Assembly: GCF_004115925.1 (NCBI RefSeq)
Contig: NZ_SDDX01000021.1
Span: 186,001 to 250,000 of the forward strand
DNA: 64,000 nt
From: Lelliottia nimipressuralis
GTDB lineage: Bacteria; Pseudomonadota; Gammaproteobacteria; Enterobacterales; Enterobacteriaceae
Direction: 5' to 3'
A program made the translations under genes and the position numbers. Positions 1-10,678 of the stretch are shown piece by piece. Every line of letters starts with the position of its first letter. Position 1 is the first letter of the stretch. The notes under the pieces were generated by a model, which saw only the letters and a program-made list of their open reading frames with translations, ran no database searches and was not told where the DNA came from.

Positions 1-552
1 ATTTTGAGATATATCTTGCGGGGAATCCCGGCAATAGCAGTTGCGGTACTGCTGTCTGCATGTAGTTCGACAAACACCGCGAAGAATATGCATCCTGAGA
101 CGCGTGTTGTGGGCATGGAAGATGCCTCGTCACTGCAAGCCTCTCAGGATGAATTTGAGAACATGGTACGTAATCTGGACGTGAAGTCCCGCATTATGGA
201 CCAGTATGCTGACTGGAAAGGCGTGCGCTATCGTCTTGGCGGCAGCACCAAAAAAGGTATCGATTGTTCCGGTTTTGTACAGCGTACATTCCGCGAGCAG
301 TTTGGCTTAGATCTGCCTCGTTCGACTTACGAACAGCAGGAAATGGGTAAATCCATCTCGCGTACAAAATTGCGTACCGGTGATTTGGTTCTGTTCCGTG
401 CAGGTTCTACGGGCCGACACGTGGGTATCTACATCGGCAACGACCAGTTTGTTCATGCCTCCACCAGCAGCGGTGTCACGATTTCCAGCATGAATGAACC
501 CTACTGGAAGAAGCGCTACAACGAAGCGCGCCGGGTACTGAGTCGCAGTTAA
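1..552 (+). CDS. mepS: MepS (Spr) murein DD-endopeptidase, 5' partial
   Basis: Outer-membrane lipoprotein that cuts D-Ala-mDAP cross-links in peptidoglycan so new glycan strands can be inserted; its level is normally set by the Prc/NlpI protease. The reading frame is open to the first base, and the visible start (ILRYILRG) matches the inside of the E. coli signal peptide, so about six N-terminal residues lie outside the window. Visible: lipobox LSAC with the lipidated Cys at bases 61-63; NlpC/P60 catalytic Cys in GIDCSGF; catalytic His in GRHVGIY, with a further His in QFVHAS. The C-terminus (RRVLSRS) is complete. A UUCG-loop terminator follows. Confidence 0.96.
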   Translation: MLRYILRGIPAIAVAVLLSACSSTNTAKNMHPETRVVGMEDASSLQASQDEFENMVRNLDVKSRIMDQYADWKGVRYRLGGSTKKGIDCSGFVQRTFREQFGLDLPRSTYEQQEMGKSISRTKLRTGDLVLFRAGSTGRHVGIYIGNDQFVHASTSSGVTISSMNEPYWKKRYNEARRVLSRS

Positions 553-599
553 TCTGTTGTGTTGTTGGTTATCCCTTGGCTGGCAACACAATAAAAAAT

Positions 600-628
600 A
601 AGCACTGCTTCGGCAGTGTTTTTTTTTG
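600..628 (+). terminator. Rho-independent terminator of mepS
   Basis: A stem CACTGC/GCAGTG with a UUCG tetraloop (603-618) is extended by flanking A/T pairs and followed by a run of nine T. It lies about 50 bases after the mepS stop. Confidence 0.9.
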
Positions 629-744
629 CCCGTTTAACCCCGTGCGCTCTGTCTTCACAGATGACTGGTTGCAAAAAACCAGGCTATAGTCTTGTAAATA
701 CGTAAGATTAGTCGTCCTGCCGGAATCACGACGATCCAGGAACA

Positions 745-2310
745 ATGACGTTTATGCTCACTCGTTTCTTTTCCACCAGCCGCAAAGTTCTGACAGGCAG
801 CATCCTCGCGGGCATTATCGTTGCCCTACTCTGCGGAATGTTGCAGTTTTTTCTGAGCTATCATAAGCGGGAAGCGAAATTCGATACCCTGATCGTTGAC
901 CTTCGGGTCTACATGGAGAGCTATTTCTCTGAGCTGAAAACCTCGATTGATACCCTCCAACCCTTCACGCTGAGCAGTTGCCAGGATGTGAGTGCGGAGC
1001 TAACGTCCCGCGCCGCCTTTAGCGTTAACGTGCGCGCATTTTTACTGGTTCGCGATAACACCGCATTTTGTTCTTCCGCCACCGGGCCAATGCGCGTCAC
1101 GATGAAGGAGCTGATACCCGATCTGGATACCTCCAAATCCGTTGATATGGCGCTGCTGCCCGGCACGCCAATGCTGCCAGACAAACCCGCTATCGCCATC
1201 TGGTATCAGAACCCGCTGGTCAAAGGCGACGGGGTATTTACGTCAATCAACATCAATTTAACGCCTTATCTGCTCTATACCTCACGTCAGGATGAGTTTG
1301 CCGGCATTGCGGTGATGATTGGCAATAAAGCGTTATCCACCTTCTCGAACCATCTGCTGAACGTCCAGGATATGCATGAAATCGCTATCCGCACCGCTAT
1401 GCTGAAAACGGTTCCGCTCACCATCAAGGTGTATGCGCAAAAGTGGACCCCTTATGAAATTCTGTTCGCCCTGCTCTTCGGCCTGATATGCGGTATTGCG
1501 GCGGGAACGCTCTCTTTTTATATTCTCACCATCCGTTTGCATCCCGGGAAAGAGATCCTTTCAGCCATCAAGCACGGTCAGTTCTATGTGGTGTATCAGC
1601 CGGTTGTTGATACAAAAGAGCTGAAGATGCAGGGCTGCGAAGTGCTGATGCGCTGGAAACATCCGACGATGGGTGAAATCCCGCCGGATGCCTTTATCAA
1701 TTTCGCTGAAGCGCAAAGGCTGATTGTCCCGCTGACGCTGCATCTTTTCGATCTGATCATCCGCGACGCGGCGCTGCTGCAAACCGTGTTGCCCCCGGGC
1801 GCCAAGCTGGGCATTAACATCGCGCCGGGCCATCTGCATTCGGACAGTTTTAAAGATGACATGCGCAACTTCGCGGCGTCGCTGCCGCCAGACCACTTCC
1901 AGGTGGTTCTGGAAATTACCGAACGCGACATGATTAATCAGCTCGAAGCGGCCCCGTTATTCGAATGGTTGCATCACGAAGGCTTTGAAATCGCGATAGA
2001 TGATTTTGGTACCGGCCACAGTGCGCTGATTTATCTGGAGCGGTTCACGATGGATTACCTGAAAATCGATCGCGGTTTTGTGAACGCCATTGGTACGGAA
2101 ACGGTCACGTCTCCGGTGCTGGATGCCGTGCTGACGCTCGCCCGACGGCTGAACATGGTCACCGTTGCTGAAGGTGTCGAAACGCCGGAGCAGGCCGCCT
2201 GGCTACGCCAGCATGGGGTAAACTACCTCCAGGGCTACTGGATCAGCCGCCCAATGCCGCTGGCACAATTCCTGAAATGGCAGCCCGATTTCGTCAATGA
2301 CAGTGAATAA
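745..2310 (+). CDS. pdeN: PdeN (Rtn), CSS-EAL cyclic-di-GMP phosphodiesterase
   Basis: Inner-membrane enzyme that hydrolyses c-di-GMP. About 521 residues: N-terminal membrane segment (about 17-40), periplasmic CSS domain with the CSS motif in TAFCSSATG, second membrane segment (about 236-260), then a cytoplasmic EAL domain from about residue 270. The signature is EVL (Glu at 299) rather than EAL, as in E. coli Rtn; the other active-site motifs (NIAPGHLH, EITERD, DDFGTGHS, LKIDRGF, AEGVET) are intact, so it is probably active. In CSS-PDEs, periplasmic cysteine oxidation by the DsbA/DsbB system is known to restrain activity. Start: ATG 745 has its AGGA only 3 bases away; ATG 754 is better spaced and aligns with the E. 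coli start, so 754 is a strong alternative. yejA follows on the same strand. Confidence 0.93.
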   Translation: MTFMLTRFFSTSRKVLTGSILAGIIVALLCGMLQFFLSYHKREAKFDTLIVDLRVYMESYFSELKTSIDTLQPFTLSSCQDVSAELTSRAAFSVNVRAFLLVRDNTAFCSSATGPMRVTMKELIPDLDTSKSVDMALLPGTPMLPDKPAIAIWYQNPLVKGDGVFTSININLTPYLLYTSRQDEFAGIAVMIGNKALSTFSNHLLNVQDMHEIAIRTAMLKTVPLTIKVYAQKWTPYEILFALLFGLICGIAAGTLSFYILTIRLHPGKEILSAIKHGQFYVVYQPVVDTKELKMQGCEVLMRWKHPTMGEIPPDAFINFAEAQRLIVPLTLHLFDLIIRDAALLQTVLPPGAKLGINIAPGHLHSDSFKDDMRNFAASLPPDHFQVVLEITERDMINQLEAAPLFEWLHHEGFEIAIDDFGTGHSALIYLERFTMDYLKIDRGFVNAIGTETVTSPVLDAVLTLARRLNMVTVAEGVETPEQAAWLRQHGVNYLQGYWISRPMPLAQFLKWQPDFVNDSE

Positions 2311-2399
2311 TTTCACAATGACCGTTTCGTCACTTATGATTCAGCTACACCAGACGCCTCACTATGGGTGAGCCAGAATAAAAGAGGGATACGCTGCCA

Positions 2400-4205
2400 A
2401 TGACTATGCGCTTTGTTTTGCTGTTAATGGCGTTATTCAGCGTGACCTGCCAGGCGCAGAGTATTAAAGAGAGCTACGCGTTCGCCGTGCTCGGCGAGCC
2501 AAAGTACGAAGCGAACTTTACCCACTTCGATTACGTCAATCCTGCGGCTCCCAAAGGCGGAACCCTCACCCTCTCCGCCCTCGGGACGTTTGATAACTTT
2601 AACCGTTTCGCCCTGCGCGGTGTCGCCGCCGAACGTACCGATGCCCTGTATGACACGCTGTTTGTCACTTCAGATGATGAGCCAGGCAGTTACTACCCGC
2701 TGATCGCTGATTCCGCGCGCTACGCGGATGATTTTTCCTGGGCGGAAGTCACCCTCAACCCACGCGCCCGTTTTCACGACGGTTCCCCGGTAAAAGCCAG
2801 CGATGTGGCCTTTACCTTCCATAAGTTTATGACCGAAGGGGTGCCGCAGTTCCGCCTGGTATTCAAGGGCGCGACCGTCAAAGCCATCGCCCCGCTGACC
2901 GTGCGCATCGAGCTGGCAGAGCCGGGTAAAGAGAGCATGCTGAGTCTTTTCTCACTCCCGGTAATGCCTGAATCGTTCTGGAAAAATCATAAGCTGAGCG
3001 ACCCGATCGCCACGCCTCCGCTGGCGGGTGGCCCTTACCGCATCACCCACTGGAAAATGGGGCAATATCTGGTCTATTCCCGCGTCAAAGACTACTGGGC
3101 GGCTAATTTGCCGGTCAACCGGGGGCGCTGGAATTTCGATACGATTCGCTACGACTACTATCTGGACGACAATGTCGCCTTCGAAGCCTTCAAGGCCGGG
3201 GCGTTTGACCTGCGTGCAGAAGTGAGTCCGAAAAACTGGGCGACGCGCTATATAGGCAAGAATTTTTCTAACCATTTCATCGTTAAAGACGAGCAAAAAA
3301 ATGAATCCGCGCAAGATACACGCTGGCTGGCATTTAATATTCAGCGTCCGGTCTTTGCCGACAGGCGCGTGCGTCAGGCAATCACGCTGGCGTTTGACTT
3401 TGAGTGGATGAACAAGGCGCTGTTTTACGGGGCTTACAGCCGCACCAACAGCTATTTCCAGAATACGGAATACGCAGCCCGCCAGTATCCCGATGCCGCC
3501 GAGCTGACCCTGCTTGCGCCGCTGAAAGCTGAAGTGCCGCCGGAAGTTTTCACCAGTATCTTTGAGCCACCAACCTCAAAAGGGGATGGCTACGACCGTG
3601 ACAACTTGCTTAAAGCCAGCAAACTGCTCGACGACGCGGGCTGGGTGCTTAAAAACCAGAAACGGGTGAATACGCAGACCGGTAAACCCCTCAGCTTTGA
3701 GCTGCTGCTCTCCTCCGCCGGTAATAATCAGTGGGTACTGCCGTTCCAGCACAATCTGGAGCGTTTGGGCGTCACCGTGGAGATTCGTCAGGTTGATAAC
3801 GCGCAAATCACCAACCGAATGCGCAACCGCGATTACGACATGATGCCGCGCGTCTGGCAGGCACAGCCGTGGCCAAACACCAATCTTCGTATCTCGTGGG
3901 CGTCGGAATACATCAACTCAACCTACAACGCGCCGGGCGTTAAAAGCCCGGTCATCGACAACCTGATAAACCAAATCATTGCCGCGCAGGGTGATAAGAC
4001 GAAGCTGGTCCCTCTGGGCCGTGCGCTCGATCGCGTCCTGACCTGGAACTACTACATGCTGCCGATGTGGTTTATGGGGGAAGATCGACTGGCCTACTGG
4101 GATAAATTCTCTCAGCCATCCATTCGCCCGATCTATTCCCTGGGGCTAGATAACTGGTGGTATGACGTCAATAAAGCCGCCAAACTGCCCGCTGAACGGC
4201 GTTAA
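2400..4205 (+). CDS. yejA: YejA, periplasmic peptide/microcin C binding protein
   Basis: Solute-binding protein of the YejABEF ABC importer, which takes up peptides; in E. coli the transporter imports microcin C. 601 residues, the usual length: Sec signal peptide with cleavage after TCQA (about residue 19), then a class C (DppA/OppA-like) fold beginning at KESYAF. The start ATG has GAGGGA about 11 bases upstream. First gene of a tight operon: yejB begins 9 bases after its stop. Confidence 0.95.
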   Translation: MTMRFVLLLMALFSVTCQAQSIKESYAFAVLGEPKYEANFTHFDYVNPAAPKGGTLTLSALGTFDNFNRFALRGVAAERTDALYDTLFVTSDDEPGSYYPLIADSARYADDFSWAEVTLNPRARFHDGSPVKASDVAFTFHKFMTEGVPQFRLVFKGATVKAIAPLTVRIELAEPGKESMLSLFSLPVMPESFWKNHKLSDPIATPPLAGGPYRITHWKMGQYLVYSRVKDYWAANLPVNRGRWNFDTIRYDYYLDDNVAFEAFKAGAFDLRAEVSPKNWATRYIGKNFSNHFIVKDEQKNESAQDTRWLAFNIQRPVFADRRVRQAITLAFDFEWMNKALFYGAYSRTNSYFQNTEYAARQYPDAAELTLLAPLKAEVPPEVFTSIFEPPTSKGDGYDRDNLLKASKLLDDAGWVLKNQKRVNTQTGKPLSFELLLSSAGNNQWVLPFQHNLERLGVTVEIRQVDNAQITNRMRNRDYDMMPRVWQAQPWPNTNLRISWASEYINSTYNAPGVKSPVIDNLINQIIAAQGDKTKLVPLGRALDRVLTWNYYMLPMWFMGEDRLAYWDKFSQPSIRPIYSLGLDNWWYDVNKAAKLPAERR

Positions 4206-4214
4206 GGAATACAG

Positions 4215-5309
4215 ATGGGTGCTTACCTGATTCGCCGTTTACTGCTGATAATCCCCACCCTGTGGGCGATTATCACCATTAACTTTTTCATTGTGCAGAT
4301 TGCGCCGGGCGGCCCGGTCGATCAGGCCATTGCCGCCATTGAGTTTGGCAACAGCAGCGGCTTACCGGGCGGCGGAGGCGAAGGCCTGCGCGCCAGCCAC
4401 GCACAAACCGGCACCGGAAATATCAGTGAAAGCCATTATCGCGGGGGACGCGGCTTAGATCCTGAGGTGATCGCTGAGATCACCCACCGCTACGGTTTCG
4501 ACAAACCCATTCACGAGCGCTATTTCAAAATGCTCTGGGACTATATCCGCTTCGATTTCGGCGACAGCCTGTTCCGCAGCGCCTCGGTGATCCAGCTCAT
4601 TAAAGACAGCCTGCCGGTGTCGATCACCCTCGGATTGTGGGGGACGCTGATTATCTACCTGGTGTCGATTCCGCTTGGGATCCGCAAAGCGGTGCACAAC
4701 GGCAGCCGTTTCGATATCTGGAGCAGCACCTTCATCATTATCGGGTACGCGATCCCGGCATTTCTGTTCGCCGTGCTGTTGATTGTCTTTTTCGCCGGCG
4801 GCAGCTATTTCGACCTCTTCCCCCTGCGTGGACTTGTGTCAGCTGATTTCAGCTCGCTGCCCTGGTATCAGAAAATAACCGATTATCTCTGGCATATCAC
4901 CCTGCCGGTGCTGGCGACGGTGATTGGCGGATTTGCCGCCCTGACGATGCTGACCAAAAACGCCTTTCTGGATGAGATCCGCAAACAGTACGTGGTCACC
5001 GCGCGGGCTAAAGGGGTGAGCGAAAAACAGATCATGTGGAAACATGTGTTCCGCAACGCCATGCTGCTGGTTATCGCCGGCTTCCCGGCCACTTTTATCA
5101 GCATGTTTTTCACCGGCTCGCTGCTGATTGAGGTGATGTTCTCCCTCAATGGCCTCGGCCTGCTCGGCTATGAAGCCACCGTGTCGCGCGACTATCCCGT
5201 GATGTTTGGCACACTCTACATTTTCACCCTGATTGGCCTGCTGCTGAATATTGTCAGCGATATCAGCTATACGCTGGTCGATCCTCGCATTGATTTTGAG
5301 GGCCGCTGA
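4215..5309 (+). CDS. yejB: YejB, ABC importer permease
   Basis: Inner-membrane permease of YejABEF, DppB/OppB family. 364 residues: first membrane helix at residues 7-30 ([16 protein letters not shown]), a family-specific Gly-rich periplasmic stretch at about 50-70 (LPGGGGEGL), then five membrane helices with the EAA coupling motif around [22 protein letters not shown] lies 6 bases before ATG. The stop overlaps the yejE start (TGATG). Confidence 0.95.
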   Translation: MGAYLIRRLLLIIPTLWAIITINFFIVQIAPGGPVDQAIAAIEFGNSSGLPGGGGEGLRASHAQTGTGNISESHYRGGRGLDPEVIAEITHRYGFDKPIHERYFKMLWDYIRFDFGDSLFRSASVIQLIKDSLPVSITLGLWGTLIIYLVSIPLGIRKAVHNGSRFDIWSSTFIIIGYAIPAFLFAVLLIVFFAGGSYFDLFPLRGLVSADFSSLPWYQKITDYLWHITLPVLATVIGGFAALTMLTKNAFLDEIRKQYVVTARAKGVSEKQIMWKHVFRNAMLLVIAGFPATFISMFFTGSLLIEVMFSLNGLGLLGYEATVSRDYPVMFGTLYIFTLIGLLLNIVSDISYTLVDPRIDFEGR

Positions 5310-6334
5310 TGCCGCATTTAAGCCCCGTCAACCAGGCCCGCTGGGCACGTTTTCGCCACAATCGTCGCGGCTACTGGTCGCTGTGGATCTTCGCCGTCCT
5401 GTTTATCCTGAGCCTCTGTTCAGAGCTGATTGCCAACGACAAACCGCTGCTGGTGCATTTCAACGATCGCTGGTACACGCCGGTACTCACCAACTACAGC
5501 GAAAGTGATTTTGGCGGGCCCTTTGCCACACCGGCTGACTATCAGGACCCGTGGCTGCGCGATCAGCTCGACAACCACGGCTGGGTGCTGTGGGCGCCCA
5601 TTCGCTTTGGCGCGAACAGTATCAACTTCTCCACCTCAACCCCCTTCCCTTCTGCGCCCTCCGCGCAAAACTGGCTGGGGACGGATGCCAACGGCGGCGA
5701 TGTGCTGGCACGCATCCTCTACGGCACGCGGATATCTATTCTCTTCGGCCTGATGCTAACGCTGTTTTCCAGCGTAATGGGAGTTGTCGCGGGCGCGGTA
5801 CAGGGTTATTACGGCGGTAAAATCGATCTATGGGGCCAGCGTTTCATCGAGGTCTGGTCGGGCATGCCGACGCTGTTTTTAATTATCTTGCTCTCGAGCG
5901 TGTTACAGCCCAACTTCTGGTGGCTGCTCGGTATCACTGTGCTGTTTGGCTGGATGGCGCTGGTGGGCGTGGTGCGCGCCGAGTTTTTGCGCACCCGTAA
6001 CTTTGATTACATTCGTGCGGCGCAGGCGCTGGGGGTGAGCGATCGCAGCATCATTTTCCGCCACATGCTGCCCAACGCGGTGGTCGCGACCCTGACCTTC
6101 CTGCCCTTTATTCTGTGCAGTTCGATAACCACCCTCACCTCTCTTGATTTTCTCGGTTTCGGCTTGCCGCTTGGCTCACCGTCACTGGGCGAGCTGTTGC
6201 TGCAGGGGAAAAACAATCTCCAGGCGCCTTGGCTTGGCATTACGGCGTTTCTGTCGGTGGCCATACTGCTCTCGTTACTGATTTTTATTGGCGAAGCGGT
6301 CCGCGATGCCTTTGATCCCAATAAGGCGGTATAA
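5309..6334 (+). CDS. yejE: YejE, ABC importer permease
   Basis: Second permease of YejABEF, DppC/OppC family, pairing with YejB. 341 residues: N-terminal membrane helix at about 24-42 (YWSLWIFAVLFILSL), a periplasmic segment, then the core helices with the EAA loop AAQALGVSDRSIIFRHMLPNA, which contacts YejF. Its start overlaps the yejB stop by one base, indicating translational coupling. yejF begins one base after its stop. Confidence 0.95.
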   Translation: MPHLSPVNQARWARFRHNRRGYWSLWIFAVLFILSLCSELIANDKPLLVHFNDRWYTPVLTNYSESDFGGPFATPADYQDPWLRDQLDNHGWVLWAPIRFGANSINFSTSTPFPSAPSAQNWLGTDANGGDVLARILYGTRISILFGLMLTLFSSVMGVVAGAVQGYYGGKIDLWGQRFIEVWSGMPTLFLIILLSSVLQPNFWWLLGITVLFGWMALVGVVRAEFLRTRNFDYIRAAQALGVSDRSIIFRHMLPNAVVATLTFLPFILCSSITTLTSLDFLGFGLPLGSPSLGELLLQGKNNLQAPWLGITAFLSVAILLSLLIFIGEAVRDAFDPNKAV

Positions 6335-6335
6335 G

Positions 6336-7925
6336 ATGACGCAGCCTCTGCTTAGCATCGAAAATCTCTCCATCGCATTCACTCAGCAAGGTGAAACGCG
6401 CGAAGTGGTGAGCGATTTATCCCTGCAAATCCAGGCGGGAGAGACGCTGGCGCTGGTGGGCGAATCCGGCTCTGGCAAAAGCGTCTCGGCGCTGTCTGTT
6501 CTGCGCCTGCTCCCCTCCCCGCCGGTGGTCTATCCGCAGGGCGATATTCTGTTTCACGGCCAGTCACTGCTTCACGCCGATGAACACACTCTTCGTGGCG
6601 TGCGCGGAAACAAAATCGCGATGATTTTCCAGGAGCCGATGGTCTCCCTCAACCCGCTTCATACTCTGGAAAAACAGCTCTACGAGGTGCTATCCCTGCA
6701 CCGGGGAATGCGCAAAGAGTCCGCACGCGGCGAGATTCTGGACTGCCTTGAGCGTACCGGGATCCGCAACGCCGCCAGACGCCTGACCGATTTTCCCCAT
6801 CAGCTCTCGGGCGGTGAGCGCCAGCGCGTGATGATTGCGATGGCGCTGCTGACGCGCCCGGAGCTACTGATTGCCGATGAGCCGACGACCGCGCTGGATG
6901 TCACCGTGCAGGCGCAAATCCTGCAGCTTTTGCGCGAACTGCGCGAAGAGCTGAATATGAGCCTGCTGTTTATCACTCATAACCTCAGCATCGTGAAGAA
7001 ACTCGCGGATAACGTGGCGGTGATGCAAAACGGTCGCTGTGTGGAGCAGAACACGGCGACCGCCCTGTTCCACGCGCCGCAGCACCCTTACACCCAGCGT
7101 TTGCTCGACAGCGAGCCGTCGGGCGATCCCGTCCCGCTGACCGCTGGCAGCAAACCGCTGCTGAACGTCGAAAACCTGGCCGTCGCGTTCCCGGTGCGTA
7201 AAGGCATTTTCCGCCGCGTGGTGGCGGAGAATACGGTGCTGAAGAACGTCAGCTTTTCTCTGCGCCCAGGCGAAACGCTGGGGCTGGTGGGGGAATCGGG
7301 TTCGGGGAAAAGCACTACCGGTCTGGCGCTGCTACGCCTGATTAATTCTCAGGGGACGATTCTGTTCGATGGCAAACCGCTGCACAGCTGGAACCGTCGT
7401 CAGATGTTGCCCGTTCGCCCACGGATGCAGGTGGTGTTTCAGGACCCGAACTCGTCTCTCAATCCGCGGCTGAACGTACTGCAAATCATCGAGGAGGGGT
7501 TGCGCGTTCATCAGCCTGCGCTGAGCGCCCGCCAGCGGGAAGAGGAAGTGATTCGGGTGATGCAGGAGGTGGGGCTGGATCCGGAAACGCGCTATCGCTA
7601 CCCGGCGGCTTTTTCCGGTGGTCAACGCCAGCGCATCGCCATCTCAAGAGCCCTGATCCTGAAACCGGAGCTGATTATTCTGGATGAGCCGACATCGTCC
7701 CTGGACCGCACCGTGCAGGCGCAGATTCTGGCGCTATTGAAGGGACTCCAGGAAAAGCATCGCCTGGCCTATATTTTTATCAGCCACGATCTGCGGGTGG
7801 TGCGGGCGTTATGCCATCAGGTGATAGTGCTGCGACAGGGAGAGGTGGTCGAGCAAGGGGATTGTCAGCGCGTGTTTGCCGCGCCGACGCATGACTACAC
7901 GCGTCAGCTGTTAGCGCTGCGCTGA
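6336..7925 (+). CDS. yejF: YejF, duplicated ABC ATPase of the peptide importer
   Basis: ATPase energising YejABEF. 529 residues with two complete nucleotide-binding domains fused head to tail. NBD1: Walker A GESGSGKS at 42-49, signature LSGGERQRV, Walker [10 protein letters not shown], switch His in FITHN. NBD2: Walker A GESGSGKS at 319-326, signature SGGQRQRI, Walker [10 protein letters not shown], switch His in FISHD. Each NBD ends with the oligopeptide-transporter C-terminal motif (HPYTQRLL and HDYTRQLL). The frame is open further upstream, but [11 protein letters not shown] at 6336 gives the family length and sits directly after the yejE stop. The gene converges on yejG with only 3 bases between them. 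Confidence 0.95.
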   Translation: MTQPLLSIENLSIAFTQQGETREVVSDLSLQIQAGETLALVGESGSGKSVSALSVLRLLPSPPVVYPQGDILFHGQSLLHADEHTLRGVRGNKIAMIFQEPMVSLNPLHTLEKQLYEVLSLHRGMRKESARGEILDCLERTGIRNAARRLTDFPHQLSGGERQRVMIAMALLTRPELLIADEPTTALDVTVQAQILQLLRELREELNMSLLFITHNLSIVKKLADNVAVMQNGRCVEQNTATALFHAPQHPYTQRLLDSEPSGDPVPLTAGSKPLLNVENLAVAFPVRKGIFRRVVAENTVLKNVSFSLRPGETLGLVGESGSGKSTTGLALLRLINSQGTILFDGKPLHSWNRRQMLPVRPRMQVVFQDPNSSLNPRLNVLQIIEEGLRVHQPALSARQREEEVIRVMQEVGLDPETRYRYPAAFSGGQRQRIAISRALILKPELIILDEPTSSLDRTVQAQILALLKGLQEKHRLAYIFISHDLRVVRALCHQVIVLRQGEVVEQGDCQRVFAAPTHDYTRQLLALR

Positions 7926-7928
7926 CGC

Positions 7929-8273
7929 TCAGAAAGGATGCTGGCCGGAGAACGGCTCGGCGATCGCGACGCCAAAGTTTTTCAGGCGGCAGGTCGCCGC
8001 AAATTCATCCTGGCTGTTCACAAACAGGCAGGGTTCGCCTTCACACTCCAGCACGGAGCTGACGACTTCGATATCGGTCAGTGCCTGGCTCAAACGCTCC
8101 ATCACCGGCCATGCGTTTTCATCGTCCGGGCTGAGCAATTTCAGCGCGACCAGACAGTTATCGCCCTCTTTTCCACTTTGCGGAATCGGTTCAACTTTCG
8201 AACCTGCAAAACCCGCCGACCAGCGATAGCTCTGGGGCAAGCGATGGACTATGGAGAGTTGTAATGTATTCAC
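7929..8273 (-). CDS. yejG: YejG family protein, function unknown
   Basis: 114 residues, very similar over its whole length to E. coli YejG ([19 protein letters not shown] at the start; [15 protein letters not shown] near the end). No signal peptide or membrane helix, so probably cytoplasmic. Recognised by family only; no function is assigned. Convergent with yejF. Confidence 0.9.
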   Translation of the reverse strand: MNTLQLSIVHRLPQSYRWSAGFAGSKVEPIPQSGKEGDNCLVALKLLSPDDENAWPVMERLSQALTDIEVVSSVLECEGEPCLFVNSQDEFAATCRLKNFGVAIAEPFSGQHPF

Positions 8274-8608
8274 GTTCTTTCCCCGGAAGCCAAAAAAGCC
8301 TTCACAATTTATTTACATTTATAGTAACACATCGTTGCTAACCTGCCGTTATTTTCCTGAAAAACCGTTCACAGCCGTATGTTACGGGCTTTAGCGTCTC
8401 ATTTTTCAGGGCATTATTTAGTAAGTTACAGGCTCGCTTTGGCGGTATATGTACCCGTTTCTGCGATCTAACTCAACCTTTTTAACTACAACGATGTGAC
8501 TTTTTACATAAATAGATTTTACATAAAAGAAACAAACAAGGGGTAAACAAACGCAGGTTTGGTTGACGCGTATCAAAAAAAGGGGCCGCATTGGCCCCTT
8601 TTCTGTTA
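8274..8608. other. Intergenic region between yejG and bcr, no gene seen
   Basis: 335 bases. The left end holds the yejG upstream region (minus strand), including an AT-rich TATAAA-like stretch near 8318-8325. The right end holds the bcr terminator. An open frame in the middle (8418-8687) overlaps the 3' end of bcr in another phase and resembles no known protein. Confidence 0.5.
8578..8602 (-). terminator. Rho-independent terminator of rsuA-bcr
   Basis: Read on the minus strand: AAAGGGGCC, a short AATGC loop, GGCCCC, then seven T. It lies just beyond the bcr stop. Confidence 0.88.
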
Positions 8609-9805
8609 TCAGCTTGCCGTTTTTCGCGGCCGACTGGCGTAGAGATAGAAGAGAATAGAGCAGGTCGCGCAAAACGCGATTGACCAAATCATCGGCCAGG
8701 CGGTGTTAAACGTCGCCATGGAGAGCAGTGCCCCGACAATCGCACCAATTCCGAAGCGGAAGGTTCCCGCCAGCGATGAGGCCGTCCCCGCCATATGCGG
8801 AAACTCATCGAGGATAACGGCCATCGCATTGGATGACACCATTGACACGCAGCCAACAAACGCCGCCACGCCGACCACCAGCGCCCAGAAACCGACGCCA
8901 AAGAAGGCGCTGAGCACCATCCAGACAGCCATGACAAACTGGATCCACAGCCCGGCGCGGAACATATTCAGCGCCCCTGCCCGGCGAACAAAGCGGCTGT
9001 TAATGATGGTCATCACAAACAGGAACACGATGTTCAGGGCGAAGTAGTAGCCAAAATGCTGCGGCGAAACGTGGTTGATCTCGATGTAAACAAACGGCCC
9101 GGCGCTCAGGAATGAGAACATCCCCGCAAAGCTGAAACCGCTCGCCAGCATATAGCTCAGCACACGTTTATGCCGAAACAGTGAGGCGAAGTTGCCGATG
9201 GTGGTGCGAATATGAAACTTCTGCCGACGTTCCACCGGCAAGGTTTCGTCAATAAAGAAGAAGATCATCGCCGATGCCAGCAGCGCCGCGATCGCCAGGA
9301 TCCAGAAGATGGCGTGCCAGCTAAACCACACCAGCACCGCGCCACCGATCATCGGCGCCAGCAGTGGCGCGATGGTAGTGACCAGCATGACGAAGGACAT
9401 CATGCGCGAGAACTCTTCTTTCGGATAGATATCGCGCATCAGGGCGTTAATCACCACGCTCGCCGCCGCAGCCGCCAGGCCGTGGAAGAATCGCATGATA
9501 ATCAGATGATCGATGGTCTGCGCCAGCGCACAGGCCACCGCCGCCCCAGCAAACACCAGCGTTCCCCCAAGGATCACCGGCTTGCGGCCAATGCTGTCAG
9601 CCATCGGGCCGTACAATAACTGCCCGACGGCGAAACCGAGGATATAGGTACTGAGCGTCATTTGCGCGCTGCCTGCCGGAACGCCAAACTGCGCGGAAAT
9701 CACCGGCAGTGCGGGCAGGTACATGTCGATCGACAGCGGCATCAGCATGGCCAGCAGGCCAAGAATAAATACGATGCTAATTGACGAGTGTGGCCTGGTG
9801 GTCAC
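8609..9805 (-). CDS. bcr: Bcr, multidrug exporter of the MFS DHA1 family
   Basis: Proton-driven inner-membrane exporter; the E. coli protein confers bicyclomycin and sulfonamide resistance and exports cysteine. 398 residues with 12 predicted helices, MFS motif A as [13 protein letters not shown] after helix 2, and motif C-like glycines in helix 5 ([14 protein letters not shown]). It sits 15 bases after rsuA on the same strand, so the two are probably co-transcribed. Confidence 0.93.
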   Translation of the reverse strand: MTTRPHSSISIVFILGLLAMLMPLSIDMYLPALPVISAQFGVPAGSAQMTLSTYILGFAVGQLLYGPMADSIGRKPVILGGTLVFAGAAVACALAQTIDHLIIMRFFHGLAAAAASVVINALMRDIYPKEEFSRMMSFVMLVTTIAPLLAPMIGGAVLVWFSWHAIFWILAIAALLASAMIFFFIDETLPVERRQKFHIRTTIGNFASLFRHKRVLSYMLASGFSFAGMFSFLSAGPFVYIEINHVSPQHFGYYFALNIVFLFVMTIINSRFVRRAGALNMFRAGLWIQFVMAVWMVLSAFFGVGFWALVVGVAAFVGCVSMVSSNAMAVILDEFPHMAGTASSLAGTFRFGIGAIVGALLSMATFNTAWPMIWSIAFCATCSILFYLYASRPRKTAS

Positions 9806-9820
9806 AGTGTGCTCCTGAAA

Positions 9821-10528
9821 TTAGCGGGAAGGCATGCCAACGCTGGCAATCTCTTCTTCCGTCAACGGGCGGTATTCACCGGGTTCAAGCTCGGGATCGA
9901 GGGCGATTTCACCAATGCGTTCGCGGTGCAGCCCAACCACACGGTTGCCGACGGCGGCGAACATACGCTTCACCTGATGGTAACGGCCTTCGCTGATGGT
10001 CAGACGCACTTCGGTCGGGGTGATCACGTCCAGCTGCGCGGGTTTGGTCAGATCTTTTTCATTATGCAGCTGCACGCCTTTGGTAAACTGCTCGGCGGTA
10101 TCGTCAGACACCGGTGATTCGAGCGTAACCAGATAGGTCTTTTCGCAGTGATGACGCGGAGACGTAATGCGGTGCGACCACTGGCCGTCGTCGGTCATCA
10201 GCACCAGACCGGTGGTATCAATATCCAGACGCCCCGCCGCATGCAGCTTGTGCGCGACAGGTTCATCCAGGAAATAGAGCACCGTCGGGTGATCCGGGTC
10301 ATCCGTCGAGCACACGTACCCTTCCGGCTTGTTGAGCATGAAATAGCGCGGGCCATTCTGCTGGGTCAGCGTGTTGCCGTCGTACTCCACCTCATGTTCT
10401 GGCTGGAGTTTGAAAGCGCTCTCTTTCACAATATCGCCATCCACGGTAACGCGGCTGGCGCGAATTTCACGCCCGGCAATAGCGCGGCTTACGCCGAGTT
10501 GCTGAGCGATAAACTTATCAAGTCGCAT
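9821..10528 (-). CDS. rsuA: RsuA, 16S rRNA pseudouridine(516) synthase
   Basis: Converts U516 of 16S rRNA to pseudouridine during 30S assembly. About 235 residues (E. coli 231): N-terminal S4-like RNA-binding domain ([18 protein letters not shown]), then the catalytic domain with Asp in [10 protein letters not shown] and the conserved YHQVKRMF motif. Upstream of bcr on the same strand and divergent from radD. Confidence 0.95.
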   Translation of the reverse strand: MRLDKFIAQQLGVSRAIAGREIRASRVTVDGDIVKESAFKLQPEHEVEYDGNTLTQQNGPRYFMLNKPEGYVCSTDDPDHPTVLYFLDEPVAHKLHAAGRLDIDTTGLVLMTDDGQWSHRITSPRHHCEKTYLVTLESPVSDDTAEQFTKGVQLHNEKDLTKPAQLDVITPTEVRLTISEGRYHQVKRMFAAVGNRVVGLHRERIGEIALDPELEPGEYRPLTEEEIASVGMPSR

Positions 10529-10678
10529 GAAATCTTATAGCCTTTATGGTGCTGGAAGTCGGACAACATGTCCGAAAAAGAAGCAGTCAAGAACGGTCCA
10601 GTATAGCGGTCTGGTTGCGCCACTCAAGGGAAAAAGTTTCGTGGCATACTATGTGCGTGATAACAAAATCGAGAGCTC

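Noticed and set aside
1636..1645. PdeN as an inactive phosphodiesterase because EAL reads EVL
   Set aside because: E. coli PdeN also has EVL and the remaining catalytic motifs are intact.
8418..8687. Small open frame between yejG and bcr
   Set aside because: Overlaps the end of bcr in another phase and crosses its terminator; no recognisable protein.
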